From NCBI RefSeq assembly GCF_900156345.1, contig NZ_FTPP01000003.1, positions 372,001 to 436,000 on the forward strand: DNA of 64,000 bases, read 5' to 3'. This DNA comes from Pontibacter indicus. GTDB taxonomy: Bacteria > Bacteroidota > Bacteroidia > Cytophagales > Hymenobacteraceae. The translations under genes and the position numbers were made by a program. Shown one piece after another: positions 16,000 through 25,300 of this stretch. The notes beneath the pieces are model-generated. The model was given only the letters and a program-made list of their open reading frames with translations, did not search any database and was not told the origin of the DNA. Position 1 is the first letter of the stretch, and the number at the start of each line of letters is the position of its first letter.

Positions 16000-17030
16000 C
16001 TGATCTTCGCCTTTTTCATCACGGTCTTGAGGTTGAGGCGTACGAGGTCGCCCATGCCGCGGCATTTGAGAAATTCGTCGGAATTGTGGTGCTGGGCTAG
16101 TTCCTGCTTCAGCTGCGCTATTTTTTCGGGTGAGGAGATGGTATCTTTGCGCATGCAGTCGATCAGGTCTCGGAGACGGTAGCGGGCCGTGCGCAGGCGT
16201 CTGAATATAAGCGTGCGCTCCTCGTTCTGGTATTGGCGCACCACGTCGGGTTTCAGCAGATTGAGCACCAGGTCCACAATCACGTTATTGTCTTTGAAAA
16301 ACTGTGGCAGGTACATGCTCTTGCGCCCCTCGTAAGATTGCTGGTCGAAGTCGATGGGCCGCACGCGGTACTGTTCGTCCTCAAAGTCGGGCGTGATGTC
16401 CACCACATAGTTATAGGAGCGCATATCGCCGAGCAGGCGCACGAAGCAGCGCTCGTTAAACTTCACAAACTCCTTGGCAATGCGCACCTTGTTCGAAGCC
16501 GGTCGGTTAAGGTATTCCTTGATGAAGAGGTCGCCTGGTATACCTGCTATGTGCTCTTCAATGAGCGTATCGCCGTCCACGAGGTAGTTGATGCGGTTGG
16601 GTGACAAAATATACTCCAGCTCCAGCCCGTAGATGCGCGAGGCATCGGCCCGCTTCACATAAAAGTAGTCGTAGTTGTCGTTGAGCTGGTTCATGATCTG
16701 CACCCGGAAAGGATTAGAGTTGCCAAAGGTGCAGTAATCGATCCGCGACACGTAGAGGTGCTCCATCACCGACATATCGCCGTCGGTCTTGAGCAGGGCA
16801 TAGATCTGTGTCAGGCCGCCGTTAAGCTCCACCTGCGACTGCTGGTCGAACATAATCGTCTCCCAAAGCGTGTCGTGCCCTTTTTTGTCGTAGTACGGAA
16901 AGGCATCGGTATAGTGCACCAGGTCCTCGTAGCGCACCGGCAGCTTCGTTTCGCGGTCGTACTCGTGCAGGTATTTCCGCAGACAAGCCGCAATTGAGTA
17001 AAACTGCTTCTTTTTAGAGATGGAGTTCAA
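15996..17030 (-). CDS. Uncharacterised protein with kinase-like motifs
   Basis: 344 residues, soluble, no signal. The family is not recognised. The order GDMRSYNYVVD (~residue 215) then VRPIDFDQQSYEG (~235) resembles the catalytic loop (HxDxxxxN) and metal loop (DFD/DFG) of aminoglycoside-phosphotransferase-like kinases. A helical C-terminus rich in Arg/Lys follows. This is an inference from motif order, not an established assignment. It ends next to the inverted repeat at 15999 and begins beside the ATTAATGA-rich spacer. It may be transcribed after the LytTR regulator gene on the same strand. Confidence 0.6.
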   Translation of the reverse strand: MNSISKKKQFYSIAACLRKYLHEYDRETKLPVRYEDLVHYTDAFPYYDKKGHDTLWETIMFDQQSQVELNGGLTQIYALLKTDGDMSVMEHLYVSRIDYCTFGNSNPFRVQIMNQLNDNYDYFYVKRADASRIYGLELEYILSPNRINYLVDGDTLIEEHIAGIPGDLFIKEYLNRPASNKVRIAKEFVKFNERCFVRLLGDMRSYNYVVDITPDFEDEQYRVRPIDFDQQSYEGRKSMYLPQFFKDNNVIVDLVLNLLKPDVVRQYQNEERTLIFRRLRTARYRLRDLIDCMRKDTISSPEKIAQLKQELAQHHNSDEFLKCRGMGDLVRLNLKTVMKKAKIR

Positions 17031-17034
17031 GTCG

Positions 17035-17225
17035 AATGATTAATGAGTGATGACTAATGATTAGTGAATAATGAGTAATGAATAGTCCGGAGAGAAGGCA
17101 GTTACACCTCGGAGACTTATACCATAAACCCGCTACTCAAGTTTATTATACCAAGCAGTAATACACTTCTTTATTTATTACCCTTCTCACATTAATCATT
17201 CTTCACTAATCATTAGTCATTCATA
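17035..17225. repeat. ATTAATGA/ATTAGTGA-type A/T-rich repeat spacer
   Basis: Short degenerate units such as AATGATTAATGAG, ACTAATGATTAGTGAATAA and their reverse complements (CATTAATCATTCTTCAC, ACTAATCATTAGTCATTC) sit at both ends of the spacer, forming a loose inverted repeat around ~110 bases. A related unit follows the oligopeptidase stop codon at 6025-6050. Confidence 0.55.
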
Positions 17226-17229
17226 GCAT

Positions 17230-17970
17230 CTACGATTCCAACAGGTTGTTCTGCCCGAGCACCTGCAGCACTTCGTTTTTGTAGAGGCGGCCGATCGGGA
17301 TTTCGGTTTTGCCAACGTCTACGGCAGTGGCGGAGAAGGCCTGTACTTTATCTAGGGAGATGATGAACGAGCGGTGGATGCGCAGGAATTTATCGGTTGG
17401 CAGCTTTTCTTCCAGGAAAGAGATCTTCTGGTATGAGATGATCTCTTTCGTGTCGGTCTTCACCCGGATGTAGTCTTTCAGACTCTCGATGTAAAGGATA
17501 TCGGCCAGCATCACCTTCACCATTTTCTTGTCGGCTTTCAGGTAAATGAAGGCATCCTTGTAATCCGGCTCTGACTGGGCTGCAGCCACCGTTGCCGGGC
17601 TTGCTATACCTTTGGGTTCCGCGGGCGTCACCTTGGCCACGGCTTTCAGAAAGCGGTCGAAGGCGATGGGCTTGAGCAGGTAGTCCACGGCATTGAGCTC
17701 GTAGCTGTCGAGGGCGTAGTCGCGGTAGGCGGTCGTGAAGATAACCCGGGGCGGGTTAGGCAGCGACTTAAGGAAATCTATACCTGTGAGCTTGGGCATC
17801 TGGATATCGAGGAACATCAGGTCGATGTGCTCGGTCTGCAGACAGTTATAGGCCTCCACGGCATTGTTGCAGCGGCATACCAATTCCAGGTTATCGAGTC
17901 GTTCCACAAAAGTCTCCAGCACATCCAGCGCCAGGGGCTCGTCGTCTACTATCAGGCAGCGTAGTTTCAT
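17230..17970 (-). CDS. LytTR-family response regulator
   Basis: 246 residues. The receiver domain (1-120) has acidic DD at 9-10, phospho-acceptor Asp55 (LMFLDIQMP), Thr in FTTAYRDYA and Lys in LLKPIAF. The LytTR DNA-binding domain (~145-240) contains IYLKADKKMVKVMLADILYIESLKDYIRV and FLRIHRSFIISLDKVQ. It pairs with the LytS-type kinase at 18490-19599 on the same strand, though a 519-base spacer separates them and a promoter at 18109-18143 may drive this gene alone. It would bind direct-repeat sites as a dimer. Confidence 0.93.
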   Translation of the reverse strand: MKLRCLIVDDEPLALDVLETFVERLDNLELVCRCNNAVEAYNCLQTEHIDLMFLDIQMPKLTGIDFLKSLPNPPRVIFTTAYRDYALDSYELNAVDYLLKPIAFDRFLKAVAKVTPAEPKGIASPATVAAAQSEPDYKDAFIYLKADKKMVKVMLADILYIESLKDYIRVKTDTKEIISYQKISFLEEKLPTDKFLRIHRSFIISLDKVQAFSATAVDVGKTEIPIGRLYKNEVLQVLGQNNLLES

Positions 17971-18489
17971 GTTTTATTCAGGTATGGCACAAGGTATACG
18001 AAATAAGTATGTGGTAATATTTGACAGATGCTTAAGGTATAGGTTACGCTACCCCTGCTGCTCCCAAATTACAATCAGGACACAGGTATAGCCTTTTGGC
18101 TGCTCTTTCAAATATACAGTCCTCCGCTCTTTCGGTTTTGCAATCAGAAAGTTTACTACTGCCAGGATTTGTCATCAGTTTTAAAATCGCCAGTTTGCTG
18201 ACCGGACGGGAAAAACAGAAGTCGGATTGCAAATCCTTATAGTATAGTGCTTCAGGATTGCAAATCCCGAAGAGCAATGTAGAGCGATGAGCATCATTGC
18301 AGCGGAAAACCCCGCAAAGCAACGGAAATTTCGTGCACGATTCGGACAGGTCGCGACCTGTCCCTACCCTACGGTAACGGGCCTGCTGCGTGGCACCACG
18401 ACGTTACAGTGTACCGTCGCTACAACAACTCCTGAATTCTCTTCCTTTGTAACTTTCTAACTCCTCAACTCTCAAGCTCCCAAACTTCC
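17971..18489. repeat. Repeat-rich spacer between sensor kinase and regulator
   Basis: 519 bases. It holds two identical 13-mers GGATTGCAAATCC (18224-18236 and 18255-18267), each near-palindromic, and a perfect 20-bp palindrome GGACAGGTCGCGACCTGTCC (18344-18363) followed by CTACC. It also has several AGGTATA motifs and a promoter candidate near 18109. No reading frame fits. REP-like elements of this kind are seen in Bacteroidota spacers. Confidence 0.65.
18109..18143 (-). promoter_or_regulatory. Candidate promoter of the LytTR regulator
   Basis: On the minus strand TATATTTG (18109-18116) matches TAnnTTTG exactly; TTG at 18141-18143 gives a 24-base spacer, one base over the usual range. It would leave a leader of about 130 bases before ATG 17970. 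Confidence 0.45.
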
Positions 18490-19599
18490 TTACTCCTGCC
18501 CCAGGTGAAGCTCTAATCGCACGGCATAGCTTTCGGGATCGTCTTCCACCTCCAGGCTATACCTGTTTTCATAGAGCAGCTCGAGTCGTCGGCGCACATT
18601 TTTCAGCCCGATGCCCGAGGCAAAGTCGCGGTTGCTGTCGCTTGCTTTCTCGAGGCATTTGCAGTTCTCGACCAGCACCACCAGCATATGGCCCTGCACC
18701 TTTACATCTACCCGAATCCAGGCGTTTTTGGTTTCGGTGCTCACGCCGTGCTTAAAGGCATTCTCCACAAAAGGCAGCAGCATCATGGGCGCAATCTGCT
18801 TGCCGGCTATACCTCCCGACTCAGTATAGGCAATGTCCACGCGGTCGCCGTAGCGGATGCGCTCCAGGGCAATGTAGTTCTGGATATAGTTGAGCTCCTT
18901 CTCCAATGGCACTTTGGCGGCTGCCGCATCATAGAGCATGTAGTCCATCAGGCCCGACAGTTTGAGCACCACCTCCGGCGCGTTCTCCGATTTGCGCAGC
19001 GTGAGCGAGTACAGGCTGTTGAGCGTGTTAAAGAGGAAGTGCGGGTGAATCTGGCCTTTCAGGAACTTGAGTTCCGCCTCCAGTTTGTCCTTCGCCAGCG
19101 ACTGCGTGGCCTGCTGATCGCGGTACCAGTTCTTGAGCAGGTAAATGGCCGCCGACATCGACACCAGGTAGCCCAGGTTGACGATGTTGCGCACGAAGCG
19201 GTAGAGCGTCAGGTTGTCGTTGGTGCAGGTGGTGGGGCAAATGAGCGGGTGGATGAGCAGCGGCATGAGCACAAACTGCATCAGGATGCCGATGGCCCCC
19301 ATCATGAGGAGCAGGTAGACAGCAAACTCCAGGTAGCGCTGCTGCAGCAGGTATTGCGGCATCAGGAAGTACATGTTAAAGTATACAAGCAGCATCTTGA
19401 AGGGCAGCTCGATGAGCTCGATCATGAAGGCGTTGTAGTAATCGTCGATGTAGCTGCCGTAGAGCAGGCCGAAAAAGCACACGTACACTGCCCAGAAGAG
19501 CAGGTGCAGCAGCAGCCTGTTCTGGGTAATGTTACGCACATCCGGCAGACTCCAGCTCCTCGCCTCCAGCTCACGTGCCGCGTTCAGTTTTACTTCCAT
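18490..19599 (-). CDS. LytS-type sensor histidine kinase
   Basis: 369 residues. Four predicted membrane segments occupy ~28-160. The His_kinase domain follows with KGQIHPHFLFNTLNSLYSL, where His187 in PHF is the usual phospho-acceptor. The C-terminal ATPase part has MLLPFVENAFKHG (N box) and DFASGIGLKNVRRRLELLY (G box). The architecture is the standard partner of LytTR regulators in Bacteroidota, and the regulator gene lies downstream on the same strand. No extracytoplasmic sensor domain is seen, so signal sensing is likely within the membrane. Confidence 0.92.
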   Translation of the reverse strand: MEVKLNAARELEARSWSLPDVRNITQNRLLLHLLFWAVYVCFFGLLYGSYIDDYYNAFMIELIELPFKMLLVYFNMYFLMPQYLLQQRYLEFAVYLLLMMGAIGILMQFVLMPLLIHPLICPTTCTNDNLTLYRFVRNIVNLGYLVSMSAAIYLLKNWYRDQQATQSLAKDKLEAELKFLKGQIHPHFLFNTLNSLYSLTLRKSENAPEVVLKLSGLMDYMLYDAAAAKVPLEKELNYIQNYIALERIRYGDRVDIAYTESGGIAGKQIAPMMLLPFVENAFKHGVSTETKNAWIRVDVKVQGHMLVVLVENCKCLEKASDSNRDFASGIGLKNVRRRLELLYENRYSLEVEDDPESYAVRLELHLGQE

Positions 19600-19646
19600 C
19601 CTGCAAAGTTACGTTTTCTGCGCATCAAGTCCCTCGCCAACAGGTG

Positions 19647-19760
19647 CTTTTAGACAAGCGGCTATACCTGCCACCCGAAGTGCAGCCATCGTGCCGCGTA
19701 CAGCCTGCGAGGGTGCCATACCTGCTGTAAGGGTCCGCAAACCGGTCGCTTGTCTAAAAG
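19647..19760. repeat. 114-bp element with perfect 14-bp inverted ends
   Basis: CTTTTAGACAAGCG (19647-19660) and CGCTTGTCTAAAAG (19747-19760) are perfect complements around 86 bases of G/C-rich non-coding DNA that holds two TATACCTG motifs. It has the look of a miniature mobile element. No flanking target duplication is obvious. Confidence 0.65.
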
Positions 19761-19793
19761 TTGAATTTGTGAATTTCAGAGTGCCTATACTTG
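19761..19793 (+). promoter_or_regulatory. Candidate promoter of a small RNA
   Basis: TTG at 19761-19763 and TATACTTG at 19786-19793 with a 22-base spacer, the same arrangement as at 13162-13194. No start codon with a sensible reading frame follows before the terminator-like hairpin at 19917. Confidence 0.45.
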
Positions 19794-19799
19794 TATCAC

Positions 19800-19947
19800 T
19801 ATCGGGGAAGACAGAGCCCCTTTGGTGCTGCATAGACATTTTTTCTGTGATTTCTTAAAAGCCACTGTTGGTAGCGAGTATCGGAGCTCCACCAACAGTG
19901 ATTTGTTAGAGTGGTGAAAGGCGCTGCCGGCAAGGTGGTGCCTTTTT
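19800..19947 (+). ncRNA. Candidate small non-coding RNA
   Basis: Predicted from a promoter (19761-19793), structure and a terminator. The segment contains GGGG...CCCC near 19804-19821. It also contains a long hairpin with perfect 10-bp arms CACTGTTGGT (19863-19872) and ACCAACAGTG (19891-19900). A final AAAGGC...GCCTTTTT stem-loop with T-run lies at 19917-19947. No open frame of useful length occurs. It does not resemble SRP RNA, 6S RNA, tmRNA or RNase P RNA as far as I can tell. It could instead be a leader of the following acyltransferase gene. Confidence 0.4.
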
Positions 19948-20017
19948 CCGTTTAGGAATAGGTTGTTTGGGCATGAATACTGTATATTAGTAACTCACTA
20001 TACCTGCAGCCACTCCC

Positions 20018-20587
20018 TTGCTCAAATACGTAGGCGCTCTTTTCGTCTCCCTTTTTGCACTGGCCACCATTGCTTTGCTGGCCTACCTGCAGGGCTTTAC
20101 CTCCTTCTCTTTTGCCTGGGTGTTGAATTTCATGCTCATGATGGCAGTTTCATCGCTCATGCAGACGTTTAAACCCGCCTTCAATGCGAATTATTTTAAT
20201 AGCAAGAGATGGGAAGCAGGCGGTAAGGTATACAGGTGGTTCGGCGTCCACGCTTTCCGGAAACTACTCCTCTGGACTGGCTGGGAGAAGCTGCATAAAG
20301 CGGCCAACCCGGTTAAAAAGGATCTTCCGGCGTTAAAGCAGCTGGAGTACAACACCCGCCAGGATGACTTCGGGCACCTGGTCATTTTTTTCATTGTCAT
20401 GGTCTTCACCATCTGGGTAGCTTATCAGGAAGGTATAGCACAATAGTGGTGGCTGATTTCGTTGAACGTCCTCCTGAACATCTACCCGATCATGGTGCAA
20501 CGCTACAACCGCCCGCGTTTACAAAAGGCCATTCAGGTATACGAGAGACTCTCTATTGCACCCCCGAGCGCTAAAATGAACCGATAG
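20018..20587 (+). pseudogene. CrtO-like acyltransferase gene interrupted by in-frame TAG
   Basis: The frame from TTG 20018 gives 142 residues, then TAG at 20444-20446. The same frame then continues for 46 more codons (WWLISLNVLLNIYPIMVQRY...) to a second TAG at 20585-20587. Those extra residues look like the natural end of the protein: the glycosyl-4,4'-diaponeurosporenoate acyltransferase (CrtO-like) family typically ends with a membrane segment and NxYPxxxQRYNRxR. The N-terminal part has two membrane segments and FNSKRWEAGGKVYRWFGVHAFRK, also typical. So a single nonsense change has split the gene, or the codon is read through. Family assignment is by eye. Confidence 0.6.
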
Positions 20588-20633
20588 AGTATCAGTCGAC
20601 TCCTAAACTCTCTAACCCTTAAACTCCTATACC

Positions 20634-20969
20634 TTACAACAGCTCCTTTGCCGGGTCCCAGAACAGCTTTTTAAACTCCACCACCTGGTCGTTTTCCACT
20701 TTCACGCCCTCCTGCTCCAGTCGCTCTTGCATGGCCCCGGAGTCTTCGAAGTGCTGCTTGCCTGTGAGCATGCCTATTCTGTTCACGACGCGGTGCGCAG
20801 GTATGGCGGCGAAGGGCTGCGAGGCGATCAAAGCCCAGCCCACCATGCGGGCCGATCCTTTGGAGCCCAAGTAGCTGGCAATAGCGCCGTAGGAGGTCAC
20901 TCTCCCCTCCGGTATGAGTTTAACCACCTCATATACATCCTCGAAAAAGTTTTTCTTGTCCTCGCTCAT
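20634..20969 (-). CDS. Alkyltransferase-like protein (MGMT family, no active Cys)
   Basis: 111 residues covering only the DNA-binding alkyltransferase domain. The helix-turn-helix with GRVTSYGAIASYLGSKGSARMVGWAL is intact. The active-site motif PCHRVV reads PAHRVV, with Ala58 in place of the acceptor Cys, so it cannot remove alkyl groups. Alkyltransferase-like proteins bind O6-alkylguanine and hand the lesion to nucleotide excision repair. Several carry Trp at this position; Ala is the variant seen here. Single gene; its + strand neighbour is the broken CrtO-like gene. Confidence 0.88.
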   Translation of the reverse strand: MSEDKKNFFEDVYEVVKLIPEGRVTSYGAIASYLGSKGSARMVGWALIASQPFAAIPAHRVVNRIGMLTGKQHFEDSGAMQERLEQEGVKVENDQVVEFKKLFWDPAKELL

Positions 20970-21141
20970 ACCTTTATTAAATTTCTTTAATCTGTTTTTA
21001 AACCTCTGTAGCTGCCGTTTGTCTTACAATAGTGTCAGTTGGTAGAGTTCGCCTGCCGCGTGCTTTCTTATACAGAGGCAAGCATGTAAATTTAGTTGTT
21101 TTTTGCTGTTGTCTATACGTTAAATACAAACCGGAATTCTA

Positions 21142-21149
21142 TACCTTTG
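21142..21149 (+). promoter_or_regulatory. -7 box of the RND efflux operon (TACCTTTG)
   Basis: TACCTTTG matches TAnnTTTG exactly, 36 bases before ATG 21185. The -33 region has only GTTAAA at a suitable distance. Confidence 0.45.
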
Positions 21150-21184
21150 AGGTTAAGATTACCAAATTCGAAGTTTAAATTTAA

Positions 21185-22273
21185 ATGAACAAAACCGTCA
21201 AAACCATCCTTCTCCTGGTAGTCGCCGCCGTTGTGGGTTACCTGTTATACAGCAAAGCATTTACCGGAAACGAGGAAGCAAAAGCTGCCAGGCCTACGGG
21301 CGGACCAATGGCTCAGAAAGTAGCCGTGGACGTGTTCGTCGTCTCTCCCACCGCTTTCCAGAATAAGATCACATCCACAGGCTCCGTTATACCAAACGAA
21401 GATGTGGAGCTTCGCAGCGAAATATCCGGCCGCGTGACAGCGATCAACTTCAAGGAGGGCAGCCAGGTGAAGAAAGGGCAGCTCCTGATGACGGTAAACG
21501 ACGCCGACCTGCGTGCCCAACTGGCCAAGCTGCAGTCGAACCAGAAGCTGTACCGCGACATGGAAGAGCGCCAGCGCACCCTGCTGGAGAAAGAATACAT
21601 CAGCCGCCAGGAGTACGACCAGGTGAGCAACCAACTCGCCACCGCCACCGCCGACATCCAGGCGTTGCGAGCCACTTTGGACAAAGCCTACGTGCGCGCA
21701 CCGTTTGACGGCGTGATCGGTCTGCGCCAGGTAAGCGAAGGCAGCTACGTAACACCGACCACCCCTGTAGCCCGCATCGTGGACATCAGCCCCGTGAAGA
21801 TTGACTTCTCTATACCTGGCCGCTACAGCCAGTCTGTGAAGGTAGGCGACAAGATCACCTTTACTTCCGAAGGAAGCGCAGAAAAATACGAAGCCTCTAT
21901 CTATGCCGTGCAGCCAAACATAGACCCGGCTACACGCACCCTGCAGCTGCGCGCGTTATATGACAATAAGAACCAGGAGATTAAGCCAGGCGCATTCGTT
22001 CGGGTGGAGCTGAGTCTGGAGGATATGGATGAAGCCATCCTGATCCCGACCGAATCCATCATACCGGAGGCAACCGGCCACAAAATCTTCCTGGCGAAGG
22101 GTGGCAAGGCCCAGCCTAAGATGGTGAAGATCGGTCAGCGTTCTGAAACCATGATCCAGATTATCGAAGGCGTGGAACCGGGTGACACGATCATCAGTTC
22201 AGGTATACTGCAGGCCCGCCCTGGCTCAGACCTGAATATCAGAAGGGTGACAAACTCGGGAGAGGCGCAGTAA
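21185..22273 (+). CDS. RND efflux periplasmic adaptor (membrane fusion protein)
   Basis: 362 residues. An uncleaved N-terminal membrane anchor (~5-24) is followed by a lipoyl half-domain (VELRSEISGRVTAINFKEGSQVKKGQLLMTVND), a coiled-coil hairpin (~95-150, KLYRDMEERQRTLLEKEYISRQEYDQVSNQ), and the second lipoyl half (AYVRAPFDGVIGLRQVSEGSYV). The beta-barrel and membrane-proximal domains end the protein. It bridges the inner-membrane pump and the outer-membrane channel encoded by the next two genes. First gene of the operon. Confidence 0.94.
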   Translation: MNKTVKTILLLVVAAVVGYLLYSKAFTGNEEAKAARPTGGPMAQKVAVDVFVVSPTAFQNKITSTGSVIPNEDVELRSEISGRVTAINFKEGSQVKKGQLLMTVNDADLRAQLAKLQSNQKLYRDMEERQRTLLEKEYISRQEYDQVSNQLATATADIQALRATLDKAYVRAPFDGVIGLRQVSEGSYVTPTTPVARIVDISPVKIDFSIPGRYSQSVKVGDKITFTSEGSAEKYEASIYAVQPNIDPATRTLQLRALYDNKNQEIKPGAFVRVELSLEDMDEAILIPTESIIPEATGHKIFLAKGGKAQPKMVKIGQRSETMIQIIEGVEPGDTIISSGILQARPGSDLNIRRVTNSGEAQ

Positions 22274-22354
22274 AGCCACAGGCTGCGCCACATTTGTTGG
22301 GAAGGAGTATAAACAATTTGGTTTCCTCCGGAAACTGTTTAGCATGAGCTATTT

Positions 22355-25300
22355 ATGGCAAGTTTATCAAATATAAGTATCAAGCGCCCGGTGCTCGCCA
22401 TTGTGATGAGTATCACGATCATGGTGTTCGGGTTTATCGGCATCACGTACCTAGGCGTGCGCGAGTACCCAAGCGTGGACCCGCCGATCGTGAACGTTTC
22501 GACGAGCTACGCGGGTGCCAATGCCGAGACCATCGAATCGGAGATCACAGAGCCGCTCGAGGAATCGATCAACGGTATTGCAGGTATACGCACGCTTATG
22601 TCTTCGAGCAGTGAGGGTAGCAGCAACATCACGGTGGAGTTTGGCCTTGACGTGGACCTGGAAGCAGCCGCCAACGACGTGCGCGACCGTGTGGCCAGAG
22701 CGCAGCGCCGCCTGCCGGAAGATGCCGAGCCCCCAACCGTATCTAAAGCCGATGCGGACGCCAACCCGATCATTTTCCTGGGTATACGTAGCGAAACCCG
22801 CTCCCTGCTCGACCTTTCCGACATCGGGCAGAACGTGTTCAAAGAGCAGCTGCAGACGATTCCGGGCGTAAGTGCCATCAACATCTGGGGTGATAAGCGC
22901 TATTCCATGCGCCTCTGGATGGACCCGGACAAGCTTTCGGCTTTGCGCGTGACCCCATTGGAGGTGCGCGATGCGCTGGCCCGCCAGAACGTCGAGCTGC
23001 CATCAGGTAGCATCGAAGGCGCCACCACAGAGCTTTCGGTGAGAACCATGGGCCGTATCTCCACCCCCGATGAATTCAACAACCTGATTGTAAGAGAAGA
23101 TGCCAACCGCCTGATTCGTTTCCGTGACATTGGCTACGCCCAGCTGGCCCCCGAAAACGAAAAGACGGTACTGCGCTACAACGGCATTCCGATGATCGGT
23201 GTCGTAATCATCCCGCAGCCGGGCACCAACCAGATCGAAATTGCCGATGAATTCTACAAACGTCTGGAATTCATCAAAAAAGACATACCTGAGGACCTGG
23301 AACTGACCATCGGCTTCGATAACTCGCAATATGTAAGGGACTCTATCGCCGAAGTGCAGGAGACTATCTTCGTGGCCTTCGGCCTGGTAGTGGTGGTTAT
23401 CTTCCTGTTCCTGCGCGACTGGCGCTCTACGCTCATTCCAATCGTGGCTATACCTGTCTCGCTGGTGGGTACTTTCTTCATCATGTACGTGATGGACTTC
23501 TCCATTAACGTGCTGACGCTACTGGGCATCGTACTGGCCATTGGTCTGGTAGTGGATGACGCCATCGTGATGCTCGAGAACATCTACGCCCGGATTGAGG
23601 AGGGGCAGGAACCGATGAAGGCCGCCAAGAAAGGCGCTACAGAGATCTACTTCGCCATTATTTCCACCACCGTTGCCCTGGCGGCTGTGTTCATGCCGGT
23701 TGCCTTCCTCGAAGATACGACCGGTCGACTCTTCCGGGAATTTGGCATTGTGGTGGCGGGCTCTGTGATCATCTCATCCTTTGTCTCGCTCACGCTCACA
23801 CCGATGATGTCGTCGCGGATGCTGAAGCAACGTGAGCGGCCGAACTGGTTCTACCGCAAAACAGAGCCGTTTTTCACCTCCCTCACCAACATATACAGAG
23901 ATAGCCTCAACAGCTTCCTGGCTTACCGCTGGGTGTCTTTCATCCTGATCGTATTATCTGCGGGCGTTATCTGGTGGCAGTTTTCTACCCTGCAGTCTGA
24001 ACTGACCCCGGAAGAAGACCGAAGTGGCCTCCGTATTCAGACGACTGGCCCGGAAGGTGCCTCTTTCGAATTTATGGACCGCTACATGAACGAACTGTCG
24101 GCGCTCGTAAACGACTCGGTGCAGGGCATCAGCAGCATGACGACCATGACGCGTAACTCCAACTCGGGCTTCATTCGCCTGCGCCTGGTAGACCCGTCTG
24201 AGCGGGACCTGACCCAGCAGCAAATTGTGGAACAGCTCCCTGCCCTGCTCAACCAGGTACCGGGTGCCCGCGCCTTTGCCGCAGGCGACAAGGGCTTGGG
24301 TGGTGGCCGTGGTGCCGGTCAGCCGGTGCAGTATGTCGTGCAGGCCCAAAGCATGGCGAAACTGCGCGAGATCATTCCACCTTTCCTGGAGGCAGCCCGT
24401 CAGGACCCGGCCTTCAACTTCGTGGATGTTAACCTCAAGTTCAACAAGCCGGAACTGCGTGTAGAGATCGACCGTGAGAAAGCCCTCTCAATGGGTGTGA
24501 GTGTGCGGGACGTGGCCCAGACCATGCAGCTCGGCCTAAGCGGTCAGCGCTTCGGCTACTTTGTGCGCGGCGGTAAGCAGTACCAGATCCTGGGTCAGGT
24601 GGCGCGCGAGAACCGCAGCCAACCCCTCGACCTGCGCACCCTCTATGTAAAAAACAATGCCGGCGAGCTGATACAGCTGGACAATCTGGTTGAGCTGAAG
24701 GAAGAGAGTTCTTCGCCTCAGATTTACCGCTTCAACCGTTTTGCCGCCGCCACCTTCAGTGCCACGCTCAACAAGGGCTATACCATAGGCGATGGTATAC
24801 AGGCCATGGACGTTATTGCGAAAGATGTGCTGGATGAAACCTTCCAGACCACACTGACCGGTCAGTCCAGAGACTTCCAGGAGAGCTCGGGCAGTTTGAT
24901 GTTCGCCTTCCTGCTGGCGCTCGGTTTGATCTACCTGGCTTTGGCAGCACAGTTTGAGAGCTTCCGCGACCCGATCATCATCATGTTCACAGTGCCGCTG
25001 GCCCTTGCCGGTGCCCTGCTCAGCTTATGGTTCTATGACCAAACGCTCAACATTTTCAGCCAAATCGGTATGATCATGCTGGTAGGTCTGGTGACTAAAA
25101 ACGGTATCCTGCTGGTGGAGTTTGCCAACCAGAAGAAAGAACAGGGACTGAATAAACTCGAAGCAGCTAGAGAAGCCGCCGTGTCACGTTTCCGCCCGAT
25201 CCTGATGACGAGCTTGTCGACGATTCTGGGTACGCTGCCAATCGCGCTGGCGCTCGGCACCGGTTCCGAAAGCCGTGTTTCAATGGGTATAGCCGTGGTA

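Noticed and set aside
17035..17225. CRISPR-like repeats
   Set aside because: The ATTAATGA-type units are short, irregular and without uniform spacers; no cas genes are in the window.
18688..19653. 321-codon plus-strand frame
   Set aside because: It is antisense to the intact LytS-type kinase gene, and its His/Val/Gln-rich translation has no protein-like pattern.
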